Source: Absidia repens
Lineage: Eukaryota; Mucoromycota; Mucoromycetes; Mucorales; Cunninghamellaceae
Length of the DNA: 64,000 bases
Assembly: GCA_002105175.1 (NCBI GenBank)
Contig: MCGE01000050.1
Coordinates: forward strand, 124,001 to 188,000
Reading direction: 5' to 3'
How positions within the stretch are numbered: position 1 is the first letter of the stretch; each line of letters begins with the position of its first letter. Made by a program: the position numbers and the translations under genes. Below are positions 1 through 11,022 of this stretch, piece after piece. The notes beneath the pieces are model-generated. The model ran no database searches. It saw only the letters and a program-made list of their open reading frames with translations, and was not told where the DNA came from.

Positions 1-530
1 ATATGGTATTCCCTTTTGTTCCTCCGTCCTTCACCTCATCCATCCCATACTACTACTACTCTCTAACTCCAATTTTATGGTTCCACACTCCATGCCTTCT
101 GGAATACACACTGGGCCCTTACCTTCGAGAACCGTCCTCTCCGTCCAACCACCATTGTCCCTTCCATCATCAAAACCATCTCCACCCTCCACGCTCCCAC
201 ATCGTCCGCTGGCCAATGATACTTTTGATGGTAAGTCTTACATAATAAATAAATAAATAAAAATTAGTTTATTCACCCCCCTTCCCCCTCACATTCAACG
301 ATTCCCGTTGCCTGTCTACTGTTGTCTCTTCCCTCTTTCCTTTTTCCATCCTCTTTTACTTCCCAACACCATTATCCTCCTATCGCCCTTTATCCGTATA
401 AACGTCAAATTCGCTCCCTCAATTATATATATGATTATTAATTTATTGGCCACCGCTCTTTTGACGTGAGTCCAAGTCTTTATTCAATAAACGACACATT
501 ACAAAAAAAAAAACCAAAAAAAAAAAAAAA
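1..530 (+). mobile_element. 3' end of a LINE-type (non-LTR) retrotransposon, truncated by window start
   Basis: The first 219 bases translate in frame 1 into the C-terminal tail of a LINE polyprotein, ending at a TGA at 217-219. This tail aligns by eye with the tail of the LINE at 30907-32460 (shared pattern of HWA, then RP, then PSII). The 3' untranslated part also matches: both contain CACCGCTCTTTTGACGTGA and end in AATAAACGACA followed by a short spacer and poly(A), here interrupted by CC. The 5' part lies outside the window, so completeness and target duplication cannot be judged. Confidence 0.7.
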
Positions 531-731
531 AACATTTCAGGCTCCGCACACATGATTTCTATTTTTTTTTTTTGGTCTCCAATTTTTTTCCCGCTCTTCC
601 TTTTTTTCTTTATTCCCTTCATGAACCTCCGAATGATATGATGGCAAGGCTCATTGGTGTATTGGTGATCTAGTATTAGTGTTAGAATGTGAATTAGGGG
701 CATTTTTAAAATGCAAATCAAACATCATGGG

Positions 732-1024
732 GAACCTGTTGTGATAACAGTCCTCTTTTGATTTCTCTCTTCTTACTCCGACTCCTATTTTAGATTTTAG
801 ACTTTATTTATATTTTGACATTTTATATTTTATCTCTCTTTCCCTTTTTTCTTCACCCTATATTCTTATTTTATTCATACTCTAAACCGTTCTCAATATA
901 ACGGTAAGTACTTTTTGTCTCCTCCCCTCTCTTTATTTTATTATATTCTTATTTTGTATTTAATCTTTTATTATGCAATAAACAGGTTTTAGTATATCTT
1001 AATTTTATTTGGTTTAACAGAACC
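732..1024 (+). mobile_element. Solo LTR of a Gypsy-type retrotransposon with 5-bp target duplication
   Basis: The LTR spans 737-1019 (283 bp), begins TGTTGTGATAA and ends GGTTTAACA, giving the canonical TG...CA ends. It is flanked by GAACC at 732-736 and again at 1020-1024. An LTR of exactly the same length and clearly the same family lies at 62547-62829 on the minus strand, next to integrase coding sequence. It contains a poly(A) signal (GCAATAAACAGG) near 980 and a GTAAGTA splice-donor-like site near 905. No internal element sequence is present, so this is a solo LTR left by LTR-LTR recombination. The target is the core of the dispersed repeat described elsewhere: CCCTTTCATTTTGGATC resumes directly after the LTR. 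Confidence 0.88.
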
Positions 1025-1120
1025 CCTTTCATTTTGGATCTAGGATCTTAGCGGGTGTCTCATTAGCTTAGTTTGTCTCTTTTCTTCAATAAAACTTGTT
1101 TTTGATCAAGTTAAACATTT
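1021..1120 (+). repeat. Dispersed core repeat, copy split by the solo LTR
   Basis: After the LTR the conserved order resumes: CCCTTTCATTTTGGATC, TAGGATC, CATTAGCTTAG and CAATAAAAC. A diverged upstream half of the same repeat is at about 655-736 (ATTAGTGTTAGA ... CATGGGGAACC). This is one of at least eleven copies in the window. Confidence 0.65.
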
Positions 1121-1984
1121 ATTGCGTTAAAAAAATGTGTTTGTACTTTTAAGTGAAGACTGCTTACTTAGAAGAGGCTGTTTTTGCAGATCACTTTCAG
1201 AGATCCCTTTTACAATTCCATTTATATTGGAATGGATCCATTCTTGGCGCTTTGTATTGAACTTCATTGTTCAACAATAAGGCATGATGCAATGACAGGT
1301 ACAAACAAAATGGTACCAAAATTTTACAGTTACGCTGTATTATTAGCGTTGTGCTTTTTTTCTTCCCTTCAACATCGTCAGGCTCCCAGCTTCCTTTTCA
1401 AGGTCCGTATGAATGATTTGAAGCGTCTCTTGCCACGCTTTAGTATTAGTTTTTCCGTAGTCTGTATGTACATCTAGAAGAATATGGGTATAAACTTGGA
1501 TCATGATGTCCTATGAGATTCCTGTAGCTATTTCAGTTTTACATCTTTCCTTCTTCAGAACCTTTCTTTTACACCGTTTCTCTAAATTAGTGCCCTTGTC
1601 GACTAATATTTACCCTTTTTTACACGCCCTTCCTCTTAGTATAGTGTTTTATGTCATGGGTCAATGACTTTTATTTTTATTTTGCTATAAACAATAGGTG
1701 TCAGTGTTAAGCCATTCTGCAAACTACTCTACTGTACTGTGGATTACCAAAAGCCGCGAGATGATAGTTTATTTTCTACTTTTTTCCCCTGAATTCCCTT
1801 ATATGCAAAACTCCGATTAACTTCGTCTCATGCCGAAGTGTTGACTTTGGCGGTTGCTAAAAAGTGTCGATTGCGATGGTCGCTGAAAAGTGTTGATTAT
1901 GGTTGATGCTGAAAGATGATGACTTCGATGCACACCTAAAGACGACTGGCTGTCATGGACTATGAAAAATACAGTTTATGATCC

Positions 1985-2375
1985 TTGAGAGCGACCGAGT
2001 CTTCGGCAGTTCTTTCAGAAGGAGTTTCAGATTCTAACAACGCTTCCCTCTTGTTGGAATAGTAGTTGTTTGATCTGCCTTCACCACAACAATTCTTTGA
2101 CCCGCCCCTGTAACCATCAGTCACATTGAATAAACGACAAAAAAAAAAAAAAAAAAAAAAAAAAAACTACCTGAAGGCCAACCACCAAGCCGTCATTCTG
2201 GATTAAATATTCCCTTAAACAATTGAGTTTCGTATGCATTGCCTACAACACAAATCATGAAGAGAAAAATGTTCAGAATATTTATCTAAAAGTCAAACCA
2301 AAACATCGCTGACATTACCTCTAATTTGCCAAAGAAACGAAGTAAGGAAATACTAGAACCAAAATGAAATTGTTT
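1985..2375 (-). pseudogene. Inverted fragment of the segment that lies upstream of the deiminase genes, with transposase C-terminus remnant
   Basis: Read on the minus strand, this block matches the segments at about 14.85-15.35, 24.5-25.0 and 32.6-33.1 kb. It carries the order GGTTCTAG, AATATTCTGAACAT, AATTGTTTAA and then a coding remnant containing ESETPS and ALKD. That remnant resembles the C-terminus of a Tc1/IS630-like (DDE_3 type) transposase; the assignment rests on memory of the family. A poly(A) run at about 2139-2166 follows AATAAACGAC. The segment is non-functional. Confidence 0.5.
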
Positions 2376-4790
2376 GCTGTAGAATAACGTGTCTTTTTGG
2401 TTGGTCTAGAGGACATCTTGCATTATGTTTATTCTATGTACAAGAAGATTCCCCTCTCCACACACCCTTATAGCCGTTTGAATATCATATGTATCACAGT
2501 ATTCCCATTAGCCCAGTTTAGTCGAATTGCCTTGATTTAAATTTACATCTGAATAAAATATATATTGTCTTTTTAACTTATACATTGTCTCTCATAAGCT
2601 TTAGCTTGTGTTATTCAATGGGCATCCCCACATTGTAATACGTATAACATGTTAGACCATGTAGTAAAGGTATACCTCAAAATACTAATGATGTTAGTTC
2701 TATGGAACCCCCACCCTTGAACCACAAATATAGAATATGCAAATATAAAGATTGATCATGAGTTGAAAAGTTTGTTCAAAGAAATCACCCTGCGACGCCA
2801 CCTCTTCGGCTTCTCAACCAAATAAACTGATATTCCGAGTTTCCGAAAGGAGGCAGAATGATTAGAGGAGGTTGCTCGGGAATTATATTTTGTACACCAC
2901 ACTGTACTGTATTTCTAGATGAATTTTTGCCTATCGAATATGTTATATATGAATTTGTTATATATAGGGGTAAGGAGGGACTTGATCCTTTCATCAAAAT
3001 AGAAGAATCTACCATGAATATGTAAGGGGATGATCATAATAGGGAGTGAGGGCGATCAGAGAGAAAGAGAGTGAGGGACAGAGAAATGACGGAGATACGT
3101 GCAGTTTACGGTCATTCTCTCCTATCTGTTCAGGGGTAAAAGGCGGAAAAAAGCTTTTGGCTAATCTTTCCTTGCTCAGAAAAAAAAAAAAAAAAAAAAA
3201 CTATATATTTTGATAGAAATAACAATGTAAAGCCTTTCGGTTTTTCTTTTTTTTTGTTTTCTCTAATACAACTCCATTTTCTATCTACTTCTGATATTAT
3301 TACTACTACAGGCACCTCTTTTTTTTTTTTTTATTAAACCACCATGAAATTATTCACGTTTATATTATGTATGACGGCAGCGGCGACCGCCGCCCTTGGT
3401 CAAGCCCCCCTCCAGTTCTTTTACGCAGAGACCTCCCAGCCAACGGATTTCGCCTTTCAAACATGTGCGCCCTTTTTCCATCAATCCCGCCACCAGCTCG
3501 GATATATCGTGAGTCAAGACCGAGCAGACTGTTATTACTATCAAGACAAGCAATGCCAAACGATGATTGATTATCCACCTATCTATTTAAAACCTAATGT
3601 GCCCACCGCTATTCTAAAGCCCCAACAAACACCTGAAGGAATCGAGTGTACTGTACGCGACTGGTAGCTCCGTGTTGGTACTCTGTATGTGTGTGTGCGT
3701 ATACACATATATTGATAATAATAATTCTATATATAAAATGAGCCCTTTAGTTCTACTTTGTCAATTGTTTTATTTTTTATTTTTTTGAATTTGAATTTGA
3801 GTTTAACGCTAATAATGGATGAGAGATATGAATCAAATATAGCCAAGTAACGAAAGGTTGCGGCACAATTGAATAAAAAAGGCATCAATAAATGTACATA
3901 GTCATTTATTAGACACGCCTATAGATACATATATACCTGATATGGCACAGGACACTCCGATGGTCTTTTAGCATGATACATACCCTTTTGATCAAAACAA
4001 AAACCTCTCTGTCAAGAGATTTAACTTCAGTTATTTTCAAATACCCCCACTCCTTTTATTTTTTACACACACACACACACAATTACCTAAAATACCTAGC
4101 ACGCCAACGTGCAAAATGACGAAGGGGAGGGTGATGGTATCCAGTACTGATAATGTACGTACAATACTGTCGATGGCACAGAACGATTTATCAGAGTATG
4201 ACATATGATACTTTTATGAGAAGACTTTTTTTTTTTTGGTTTGAGTAGATAGTGTTTCTTGTTATAGGCAACCCGATACGTTTTTGTAAACTATCATATC
4301 CACCGATCATGAAGTAACTTGCCCAATCAAGTTTTTAATGAAATTATGCACACCAAGTAAGCTACGTATATATATATATATATTCGTCATAATGTTCCAA
4401 GAGATAATATCTTCTCAAGGGTCGGTTTTGATATTCGCGACCAAGCAAAGTCCGTTCAGTTCTGTAGATGAAAATATCATATGATACACGATTTGAGCAT
4501 ATTACCTGACCTATTTTTTATTTTGTCTTTAATGGGTGACCTTTCTTCTACTCTGAAAAAAAAAAAAAAAAACAAAAAAAAAAAAACGAGGTTGTTGTTT
4601 ATAAGTTAGTTCGTTGATCATGCCATATGTGTCTTTATTCCTAACGTGTATTAAATTCCACAGCATAACAAAATGGTCTGTTGTAATAATCACCTTTGAA
4701 TGGACGGGTTGGCTTGATCCTATGGTAAACAATATCATTGGGATCGGTGTATATAACGTTTAACATACGTTGTTATTCAACAATGCGTTT
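2370..4790. repeat. Left arm of a long inverted duplication (partner 20.1-22.3 kb)
   Basis: Long stretches reappear reversed at 20100-22300. Examples are the AGCTTTAGCTTGTGTTAT block at 2598 against its complement near 22055, the block around the secreted-protein start at 3344 against 21320, and the AAACAATATCATTGGGAT block at 4726 against 20190. Both arms carry one copy of the same small secreted protein gene and the same poly(T) tract upstream of it. Divergence is moderate, with many substitutions and small indels, so the duplication is not recent. Confidence 0.8.
3344..3667 (+). CDS. Small secreted four-cysteine protein, copy 1
   Basis: This 107-residue protein has no family I recognise. 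Residues 1-19 form a signal peptide: MK, a hydrophobic core, then an Ala-rich cleavage region ending ALGQA. The mature part is about 88 residues with four cysteines, enough for two disulfides, and a conserved CYYYxDKQC motif. A paralogue at 21000-21320 on the minus strand keeps the signal peptide, all four cysteines and the TCAPFFxQSR and PEGI motifs, which supports both as real genes and fixes the start. No intron is visible. A long poly(T) tract and a pyrimidine-rich stretch lie just upstream of the start. An extracellular peptide or effector-like role is inferred only from secretion and size. Confidence 0.78.
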   Translation: MKLFTFILCMTAAATAALGQAPLQFFYAETSQPTDFAFQTCAPFFHQSRHQLGYIVSQDRADCYYYQDKQCQTMIDYPPIYLKPNVPTAILKPQQTPEGIECTVRDW

Positions 4791-4984
4791 TTTTATATGT
4801 ATATGTATGAAAAAAAACTCCGCATGTTGATGAATATATATGAACTGTACCAATTAATCCAATGCTTATTTGTACCATTGACAACAGTAAATGAAATGTG
4901 TAGCATGTCACAAAACATAGAAAAAGATGAGACATTCATTGAAGCATGTAAAAAAAAAAAGAAAAAAATAGACATATTTTATTG

Positions 4985-5260
4985 ATATGTAGGTACAACT
5001 ATCGGCAAACTAACACTAAGCTAAGCTAATGAAAGCTCCAAAAAGCTAACTAATGGTGTCTTCGAATCCGAGATTCAAATTGAAAGGGTTTCCCCATGCA
5101 TCTTGTAATCCCTGATCTAAACCCCTTCTAAACTAGTCCTAACACTAATCAAAGATCATCATAACATCATAAAAGTTGAATGGTGAAGAAAATGAAAGAA
5201 AGAGAAAAAAAAAAAAGTGGGATGAGAAAATAAACTTTCACATGGGCGGGGACTAAAATA
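4985..5260 (-). repeat. Dispersed core repeat, minus-strand copy
   Basis: On the minus strand it shows all conserved blocks in order: GGACTAGTTTAGAAGGGG (box A-like), GGGATTACAAGATGCATGGG, GAAACCCTTTCAATTTG, then CATTAGCTTAGCTTAG and AATAAAATATGTC. A GCCCATGTGAAAG block precedes it at about 5240. Confidence 0.8.
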
Positions 5261-5654
5261 TATTTATATACCTTTTTTTCATCGCGTGTGAGGAGGGATT
5301 GAAGTAGCAGTAATAGACCTTCTGTAAAAAGACAAAAATCCATTATAGAATAATGAAAGGAGACGTGTTAAAAGAAAGGAAGGACGGAATCTGCTTTTTG
5401 TTTGCCCAACTGGGTTCAAAAAAAAAATCCCAAGGTCGATCGATGAATCAAAAGAAAGGGATCATGTGGAAAAGAAGGTCTAGCTGGTGGTGGAGGAGTG
5501 ATCAAATAAAATAAAATAAAAAATGAAGTAAACTAATAAATACAGCTAAAACAAAATAGAGAAGAGAAGGGGAGAACAGATAGGCCATGCTAGGTGAGGG
5601 ATGGGAGGGGGGGAGTGTTAGCTATCTTTGACGCTCATCAATGCTACTCATGTT

Positions 5655-5694
<40 letters not shown>

Positions 5695-6432
5695 CTCGTT
5701 CACGTCCCGAATAAACAATTAACCTTCTTGTTACTTCCCATGCCTCCAAAAAACATCGGAATACAAAGTGTAAAACTGATCTATCATACAATTTTCGAAC
5801 ACAGATTTCCGTGAATTTTATAAAATATACCTATTGATATCCATCATCTTGGATCACACGCTTCAATCGAGATTGAAAAAAAAAAAATACCACTACATTA
5901 TCATGACCATCCCACCCCTCACACCATCCGGAAAAATTGAGACGAGATGACTCGTTATAGCGCAGCCCACCCCATTTTATCATCATGATGGCGCATTGTT
6001 TCTCGCATCTGGCGCCATGACAATGTATTTGCGACCCAACAAAACGAGTCACACCATTTGTCCATCATGAGGATGTGCTAAAATATCATCCAAAAATGAT
6101 TTGATTCTTTTTTGCATGAAGGTATGGAAAAAAAAAAAGGTTGGTGACCGGATAAGGTCCGTTCGCGCTCTCCCCTCCCCGTTTTACATCATAGGTCATA
6201 CATGGTGCAAATAAAAGGTTGTGCATTGTGTCGTTTTATAGGATGAAACGGAATCCTGGATCAAATCAAATCAATGAGAACGAGAGAGACTTCAACCGCG
6301 GAGACAATGGGTGGAATGGATAGAACCATTGCTGACTACAAAAAAAAAAAAAAAAAAGAGCGGTGAGTAACGTTTCACATGATTTGGTGAGCACCAACAT
6401 TTCCCTACCCAAAAGAGGATCATGTAAGCTGT
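5261..6432. other. Intergenic, no gene recognised
   Basis: This AT-rich stretch has no supportable coding region. It contains a poly(T) run at about 5658-5694 and several shorter A or T runs. The short open frames end in homopolymers and have no conserved partner elsewhere in the window. Confidence 0.6.
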
Positions 6433-6482
6433 GTTATGTGATGGTCCACATGAAATGTAGGACATCATTCATTACATTAGTA

Positions 6483-6584
6483 ACTGGGATCTGGGTTGTT
6501 GTTATCAATTCTTTTATTAAGTTCGAATTCCGATGCAATATATATAATTAAAATTAAACTACTATCTTATATCCTTATCTTCTT
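6483..6584. repeat. DIRS inverted terminal repeat, left
   Basis: This 102-bp sequence is the reverse complement of 10465-10566, differing at only a few positions. It starts ACTGGGATCTGGGTTGTTG and ends at CTTATCTTCTT. Confidence 0.92.
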
Positions 6585-6630
6585 AAGAATTTTGTATATC
6601 TAAATAACTATAGTGGAGGGAGGGAGGGTC

Positions 6631-6729
6631 CAACCCAGATCCCAGTTACTAATGTAATGAATGATGTCCTACATTTCATGTGGACCATCACATAACATTA
6701 CATAGACCAGACTGGGATCTGGGTTGTTG
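6631..6729. repeat. DIRS internal complementary region
   Basis: The two halves are complementary to the outer ends of the element and meet at 6696/6697 (CATAAC|ATTACATAG). In DIRS replication this region templates circularisation of the linear intermediate. It overlaps the 3' end of the recombinase reading frame. Confidence 0.92.
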
Positions 6730-7992
6730 ATCCAGAGTACTATTTGTAAAATCCGTATGCGTTTCCGATGATTGACGATAGAAGAGGAGAAAGGTATCTT
6801 GAGAGGCCCAGCCACCATGTGCCACAATGTCATCGACGGAGAGGCCAGCAGTAGCAGCTAACGTAGAACCGAGATGTCGAGGGTCAGGAATAGGAGCATC
6901 AGGGGCACGGCCAATATGCTGCATAATGTCAGACATGTAGCGACTGATGGTAGTGGAAGTAACTTGAGATCCCAATTGATGGGTATTGCGGAAAAAATAG
7001 TTGATGGTAGTAGCGGGAGCAATAGGATGAGGGGCACGAAGTGGATCAACTGCCAAGCGTTGACGATAAGAGATGAAAGCTTGAACCGGGCAAAAAACAG
7101 GATCACGATGGGGGTGAATGGTGACAGACTTGATGCGGCGAGAACCTTTGCGTTTATCTTTAGGAGCGACAATGTGGAGAACCAAGTGACCAGAGCGATT
7201 GACTTCCGAGAGATCTAAATCCATACGATGCAAGTCCGAGGGACGTAGGAAACCACACATAGCCAATAACCAAGCCGTTTTCCGAGATAAACTGAGACGA
7301 GACATGGTGTCGTTGGAGCCCAAAGAACGGATATGATCGAAGACTGGTGTTAAATCGTAGTCAAAGGTACGCCTCGTGGGGATCTTGGAATCCTTGAGTG
7401 CCTTAATATAGATAACGTAGGTTGAGTCGCTGCGTATGTTCTGTTGTTCAATGATCGAGTAGAGGTCTAAAATCGCTGATTTTGCATTCAAAGTGGTGCT
7501 GACAGCCCAATTTTTGGCTTCCCGGGTGTCGGCCAGGAAGGAGATAATAGTGGGGGCGTGTGGGATGTTTGGATCGATGGTGCGTTGACGACACCATGCG
7601 ACGAATAACCGTTGGTAAGTTTGATAGTTTCGAGTTCGTGAGTGTTGTGTGGCTTGAATGGTATTGATTGCTGAATGTGATAATTGAGCGGCGCGAAAGC
7701 GTTTGTTCAAATGTTCCATGCGATCAAATTCCACTTCAGGTGAGGGTGACCGTCGTCGTCGTCGAGATGTTGTGTCGATAGTGCTGATGGTGGTAGGTGA
7801 TGAGGGCGAGAGCGGGTCATTTGCTGGAGGGTTGGCCACCACGGTGCTGAGGGCCAATTCGGTGTGATCAGTGTGGCCTGTTGTGGTTGTTGTTCGAGGC
7901 GAAGCAGGATACGTTGAATGAGATTCCAAGGTGGACACAGGTAAAGACGGCCTGGTATTGTCGTCCAATCCCGAGAGAAGGCGTTGATCCAT
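6688..7992 (-). CDS. DIRS tyrosine recombinase
   Basis: The 434-residue open frame has a Ser/Thr/Pro-rich N-terminal third, an Arg-rich patch (RRRRRSPSP, about residues 77-85), an alpha-helical SAM-like region, then a phage-integrase-type catalytic domain. The first catalytic Arg is in MCGFLRPSDL. The second Arg lies in a PDPRH motif in place of the usual HxxR box, followed by the GGW motif and the nucleophilic Tyr in FLLFY near residue 407. The enzyme would integrate the circular cDNA without target duplication. The frame is intact. It overlaps the preceding RNase H frame in another phase and ends inside the internal complementary region, as in other DIRS elements. Confidence 0.85.
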   Translation of the reverse strand: MDQRLLSGLDDNTRPSLPVSTLESHSTYPASPRTTTTTGHTDHTELALSTVVANPPANDPLSPSSPTTISTIDTTSRRRRRSPSPEVEFDRMEHLNKRFRAAQLSHSAINTIQATQHSRTRNYQTYQRLFVAWCRQRTIDPNIPHAPTIISFLADTREAKNWAVSTTLNAKSAILDLYSIIEQQNIRSDSTYVIYIKALKDSKIPTRRTFDYDLTPVFDHIRSLGSNDTMSRLSLSRKTAWLLAMCGFLRPSDLHRMDLDLSEVNRSGHLVLHIVAPKDKRKGSRRIKSVTIHPHRDPVFCPVQAFISYRQRLAVDPLRAPHPIAPATTINYFFRNTHQLGSQVTSTTISRYMSDIMQHIGRAPDAPIPDPRHLGSTLAATAGLSVDDIVAHGGWASQDTFLLFYRQSSETHTDFTNSTLDQQPRSQSGLCNVM

Positions 7993-9724
7993 GCTGCTGT
8001 TGGGTGATAATTCCAGGAGACGAAGTTGTGTGGAATCTTGGCGTTCGTTGGCGATGCAAAGAGGTCGATGTGGTGGGGCCCCATAGGTGGTCTAGAAGTT
8101 GATATGCTTGGGGTGAGAGAGCCCAATCGTTCTGGATGGTCATTTGGCGAGAAGGTGCATCCGCTGGATTGCAAAGTGATGGGACGTAAAGTGTTGAGAG
8201 ATGGATGTTGTTGGCGAAGCAGTAGGTCCATATGCGCATGGCGAGTTTGTTCAGCGAAGAGGAGCGTGTTCCACCAAACTTGTTGATGTACGATATGGCT
8301 GAGGTGTTGTCCATGCACAGTTGAATATGCTGATGTGGTTGGAAGTGAAGATGGTTGAACAATTTCCAAATTACGAGGAGTTCTTTGTAATTGATATGTT
8401 GCGCTTGTTCCTTCCGTGTCCATCGTCCCTGGTACTGTTGGTCGCCTTGTACAATCCCCCAACCCTGATTCGAAGCATCCGTGAAGATCTGGTGCGTCGG
8501 TCTGTGTGGCAGCATCTGCCGTCCGTTCCATTGTCGAAGTTGAGTGATCCACCAGAGAAGATCCTGGCGCATGTGTTGAGTGATCTTGCAGGTCTGTGTC
8601 CATTGGTGTGGATTGTTGGAGCGAGCGCGATTTAGGTTGCTGACCAGGTGTCGAGTCCGGAACCGGGCTTGTTGATTTCCCAATTGGGTAGCCATTGCCG
8701 CGCCGATGAAGGCTGCTAGTTGCTTGACCTTTACTTCTGCTTGATACAGGAGATGATATGCTTGTCGACGGATGGAGCGGATCTTTTTTCCCGGTATCGA
8801 AATGGACATGTTTCGGGTGTCGAGAGTCATGCCCAGATGATCCAGGGATTGAGATGGTCGAAGTTGAGACTTGGAAAGGTTGACTAACCAGCCTAATTGG
8901 AGCATTTTTTCTTTCACCATTTGAGTGTGTTGAAGGAGATGGTGCGAGAAGGGGCCATGATTAGAAAGTCGTCGAGGTAAGCGGTGAGGCGTATGCCTTG
9001 TTGCCGGGCCATTGCAGGAGCGGTTTTGTTACTTTCGTAAAGACCCACGGTGACAGGCTTAGCCCGAAGGCGAGGCATTTGTATTGGTAGGTCTGCTGTC
9101 GCCATTGGAATCGTAGAAGATGACGTGATTCTGGATGGATGGCGACGTGGTGGAAGGCGTCCTTCAGATCGAGGGAGGTCAGATAATCGTTGGGACGGAG
9201 GAGGTTGATGATGGTAGTCATTGTTTCCATTTTGAATGGCTTTATTGGAAGATAATGATTCAATGATTTTAGGTTGAGAACCGGACGAACTCCGCCATCC
9301 TTCTTTGGGATAATGAAAAGATGGGAATGAAAGCCGGGTGAGAGGGAGCTAATTCTATGGCCTGCTTGGAGAGGAGGGATTCTATTTCTAGGGAAATTGT
9401 GGAGCAGGCTTGGGGTGTGAGAGGGGAAGGTGGTCGGGGGTAGGGGAGTGTGAGAGGGGGTGGATGAGTGAGAGGAAGGCGGTAACCCTGTGTGATCACG
9501 TTCTGCAGCCATGATGATATCGTAAAGGAGAGATGATAAGACCAAGAAGAAGCAAAAAGGAGAGGCGACCGCCGACCTTGTTCACGTTCTGGGTTTCGAT
9601 GAGCGTGGTTGAAAACCCGAAGATGTTGAGGGCTGAGGTGCTCTTTGACCTCGCGTAAAATCCGAGCTCTTGTATTGGTCCGTTGGTGGGGCATGGTGGG
9701 ACGAATTACCTGCGGTGGAACCAT
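7707..9724 (-). pseudogene. DIRS reverse transcriptase / RNase H, interrupted by frame changes
   Basis: Reading on the minus strand, the N-terminal part up to SLEIESLLSKQAIE lies in one frame. A shift near 9355 leads to the palm domain: IPKKDGGVRPVLNLKSLN, then SLDLKDAFHHVAIH and CLAFGLSLSPW. Another shift near 9015 gives the catalytic TAYLDDFLIM box, and a further one near 8940 leads to LGWLVNLSKSQL and the RNase H domain (FTDASNQGWG, NYKELL, CMDNTSA, NPADAPSR). A last change near 8110 leads to the typical C-terminal extension (HHIDLFAS, then LCPPWNLIQRIL and LITPNWP). All catalytic motifs can be seen, but at least four frame changes make one continuous product unlikely unless some are sequencing errors. 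Confidence 0.82.
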
Positions 9725-10424
9725 GTGGTGCTCGGTGAGGCTTCTTGGTGGAGTAGTGTTGGCGAGGGCGAGATCTGGCTGTCACTTGTTGTACGCTCTT
9801 TGCCATGTTGATATGATCCACAAAAGATTTAGGGTCAACCAAAAGGTTTGAGGAGCCCGACAAAGAGGGTGGTTTGGTAATAGCATTGGAGGATTTGTAT
9901 AGGTTGGCGGTCCGTACTTCAGTGACATGGGATGCCAAATCCGACAACAACTCGTGTATCGCAATTGCGAAATCGAGGGAGCGGTGGAAGTTTGCTTCCG
10001 GGTCCTCATGCAACGGCTGTTTGATCAGTTGGTAAATGTACCAGTCGATCGGTCTAGTAATACCAGACAACCGATACTGGATTTCGTGTAATTGGTTGTC
10101 GGTGGCCTTGGCCTCATTCGAAGTATGAATTTTTAAAGCTTCAGGAGGTGTATACTGACGTAGCGTGTTTTTGGGGCAGTTGAGGAGAAAGCGGCGGCGG
10201 TCTATATCATCCAACGTGCGTTTGAAGAAGTCCTCAGTCATCTGAGGAAAGTGGTCTAGCACTTCCTCAGGGGGTGTAAAATCTGACCCTGGTGTGCGTA
10301 GGATCACGTTGGGGTCGGTAGGAGGAGAAGAGGGTTGTTGGGCGATCGTGGCCTCAAGGGACGAGATGCGTTCCATGAGTTGTTGAGCCCAGGCTGGTGG
10401 TTGATCATCAGTGTGTTCGGTCAT
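9582..10424 (-). CDS. DIRS gag-like protein
   Basis: This 280-residue open frame starts 41 bases inside the right terminal repeat, the usual position of DIRS ORF1. It has an N-terminal acidic and Gln-rich segment, a helical centre with many charged residues and a basic, Ser/Pro-rich C-terminus, which suggests nucleic-acid binding. I see no zinc knuckle. The call is based mainly on position, because gag sequences of this class are poorly conserved. The frame overlaps the start of the polymerase region. Confidence 0.65.
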   Translation of the reverse strand: MTEHTDDQPPAWAQQLMERISSLEATIAQQPSSPPTDPNVILRTPGSDFTPPEEVLDHFPQMTEDFFKRTLDDIDRRRFLLNCPKNTLRQYTPPEALKIHTSNEAKATDNQLHEIQYRLSGITRPIDWYIYQLIKQPLHEDPEANFHRSLDFAIAIHELLSDLASHVTEVRTANLYKSSNAITKPPSLSGSSNLLVDPKSFVDHINMAKSVQQVTARSRPRQHYSTKKPHRAPHGSTAGNSSHHAPPTDQYKSSDFTRGQRAPQPSTSSGFQPRSSKPRT

Positions 10425-10464
10425 TTAAGTCGGTATAATCCAGGAGCAACAAAATTCGAATAAA

Positions 10465-10566
10465 AAGAAGATAAGGATATAAGATAGTAGTTTAATTTTA
10501 ATTATATATATTGCATCGGAATTCGAACTTAATAAAAGAATTGATAACAACAACCCAGATCCCAGT
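10465..10566. repeat. DIRS inverted terminal repeat, right
   Basis: This is the partner of 6483-6584. The element continues 14 bases beyond it to 10580, as fixed by the junction copy in the internal complementary region. Confidence 0.92.
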
Positions 10567-10580
10567 CTGGTCTATGTAAT

Positions 10581-10984
10581 ACAAAGATCCCCACTTTTCT
10601 ATATTTGGGTGTCGTTTCTTCTTTATTTCAAATCCAACGGCTCGGTAATTATTGGATCAACAATAACAAGGTTAACAAATTCAATGGCCGAAGCTGGCTA
10701 TAAATTTTGGATTTTTTTTTGTTGGACGCCTGGACCTTTGTGGTCATTCAGTTCCATTTTTATATTAGTTATTAATTGAGCAGAACTTGTCTTGATGGTG
10801 ACGAGTACATTGCCCAGTACCTAAATAACTAAATAATAATAAAAAAAACCCTCCAAGAGATTTTCTGCCATTGTCTCAAATAACGGGGCCTATGAATGCT
10901 CTATGATTTGGCCCTGAATCATTTATTACAGTATGGATATTGACCATCGCACAAACATCAAGCAAAATCACATTTTCGTGACCG

Positions 10985-11022
<38 letters not shown>

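Larger units (their letters stand above)
6433..10580 (-). mobile_element. End-to-end DIRS-type tyrosine-recombinase retrotransposon
   Basis: The element is bounded by inverted terminal repeats of 102 bp, 6483-6584 and 10465-10566. Outer unique tips lie at 6433-6482 and 10567-10580. An internal complementary region at 6631-6729 equals the reverse complement of the left tip plus repeat start (6631-6696) joined directly to that of the right end (6697-6729). This is the diagnostic circular-junction copy of DIRS elements and fixes both boundaries. Coding order on the minus strand is gag-like, reverse transcriptase/RNase H, then tyrosine recombinase. The polymerase region shows several frame changes, so this copy is probably not autonomous although structurally complete. 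As expected for DIRS, I see no target-site duplication. Confidence 0.93.

Noticed and set aside
8026..8635. Plus-strand open frames within the DIRS polymerase region
   Set aside because: They are antisense shadows of a region with clear reverse transcriptase/RNase H motifs on the minus strand.
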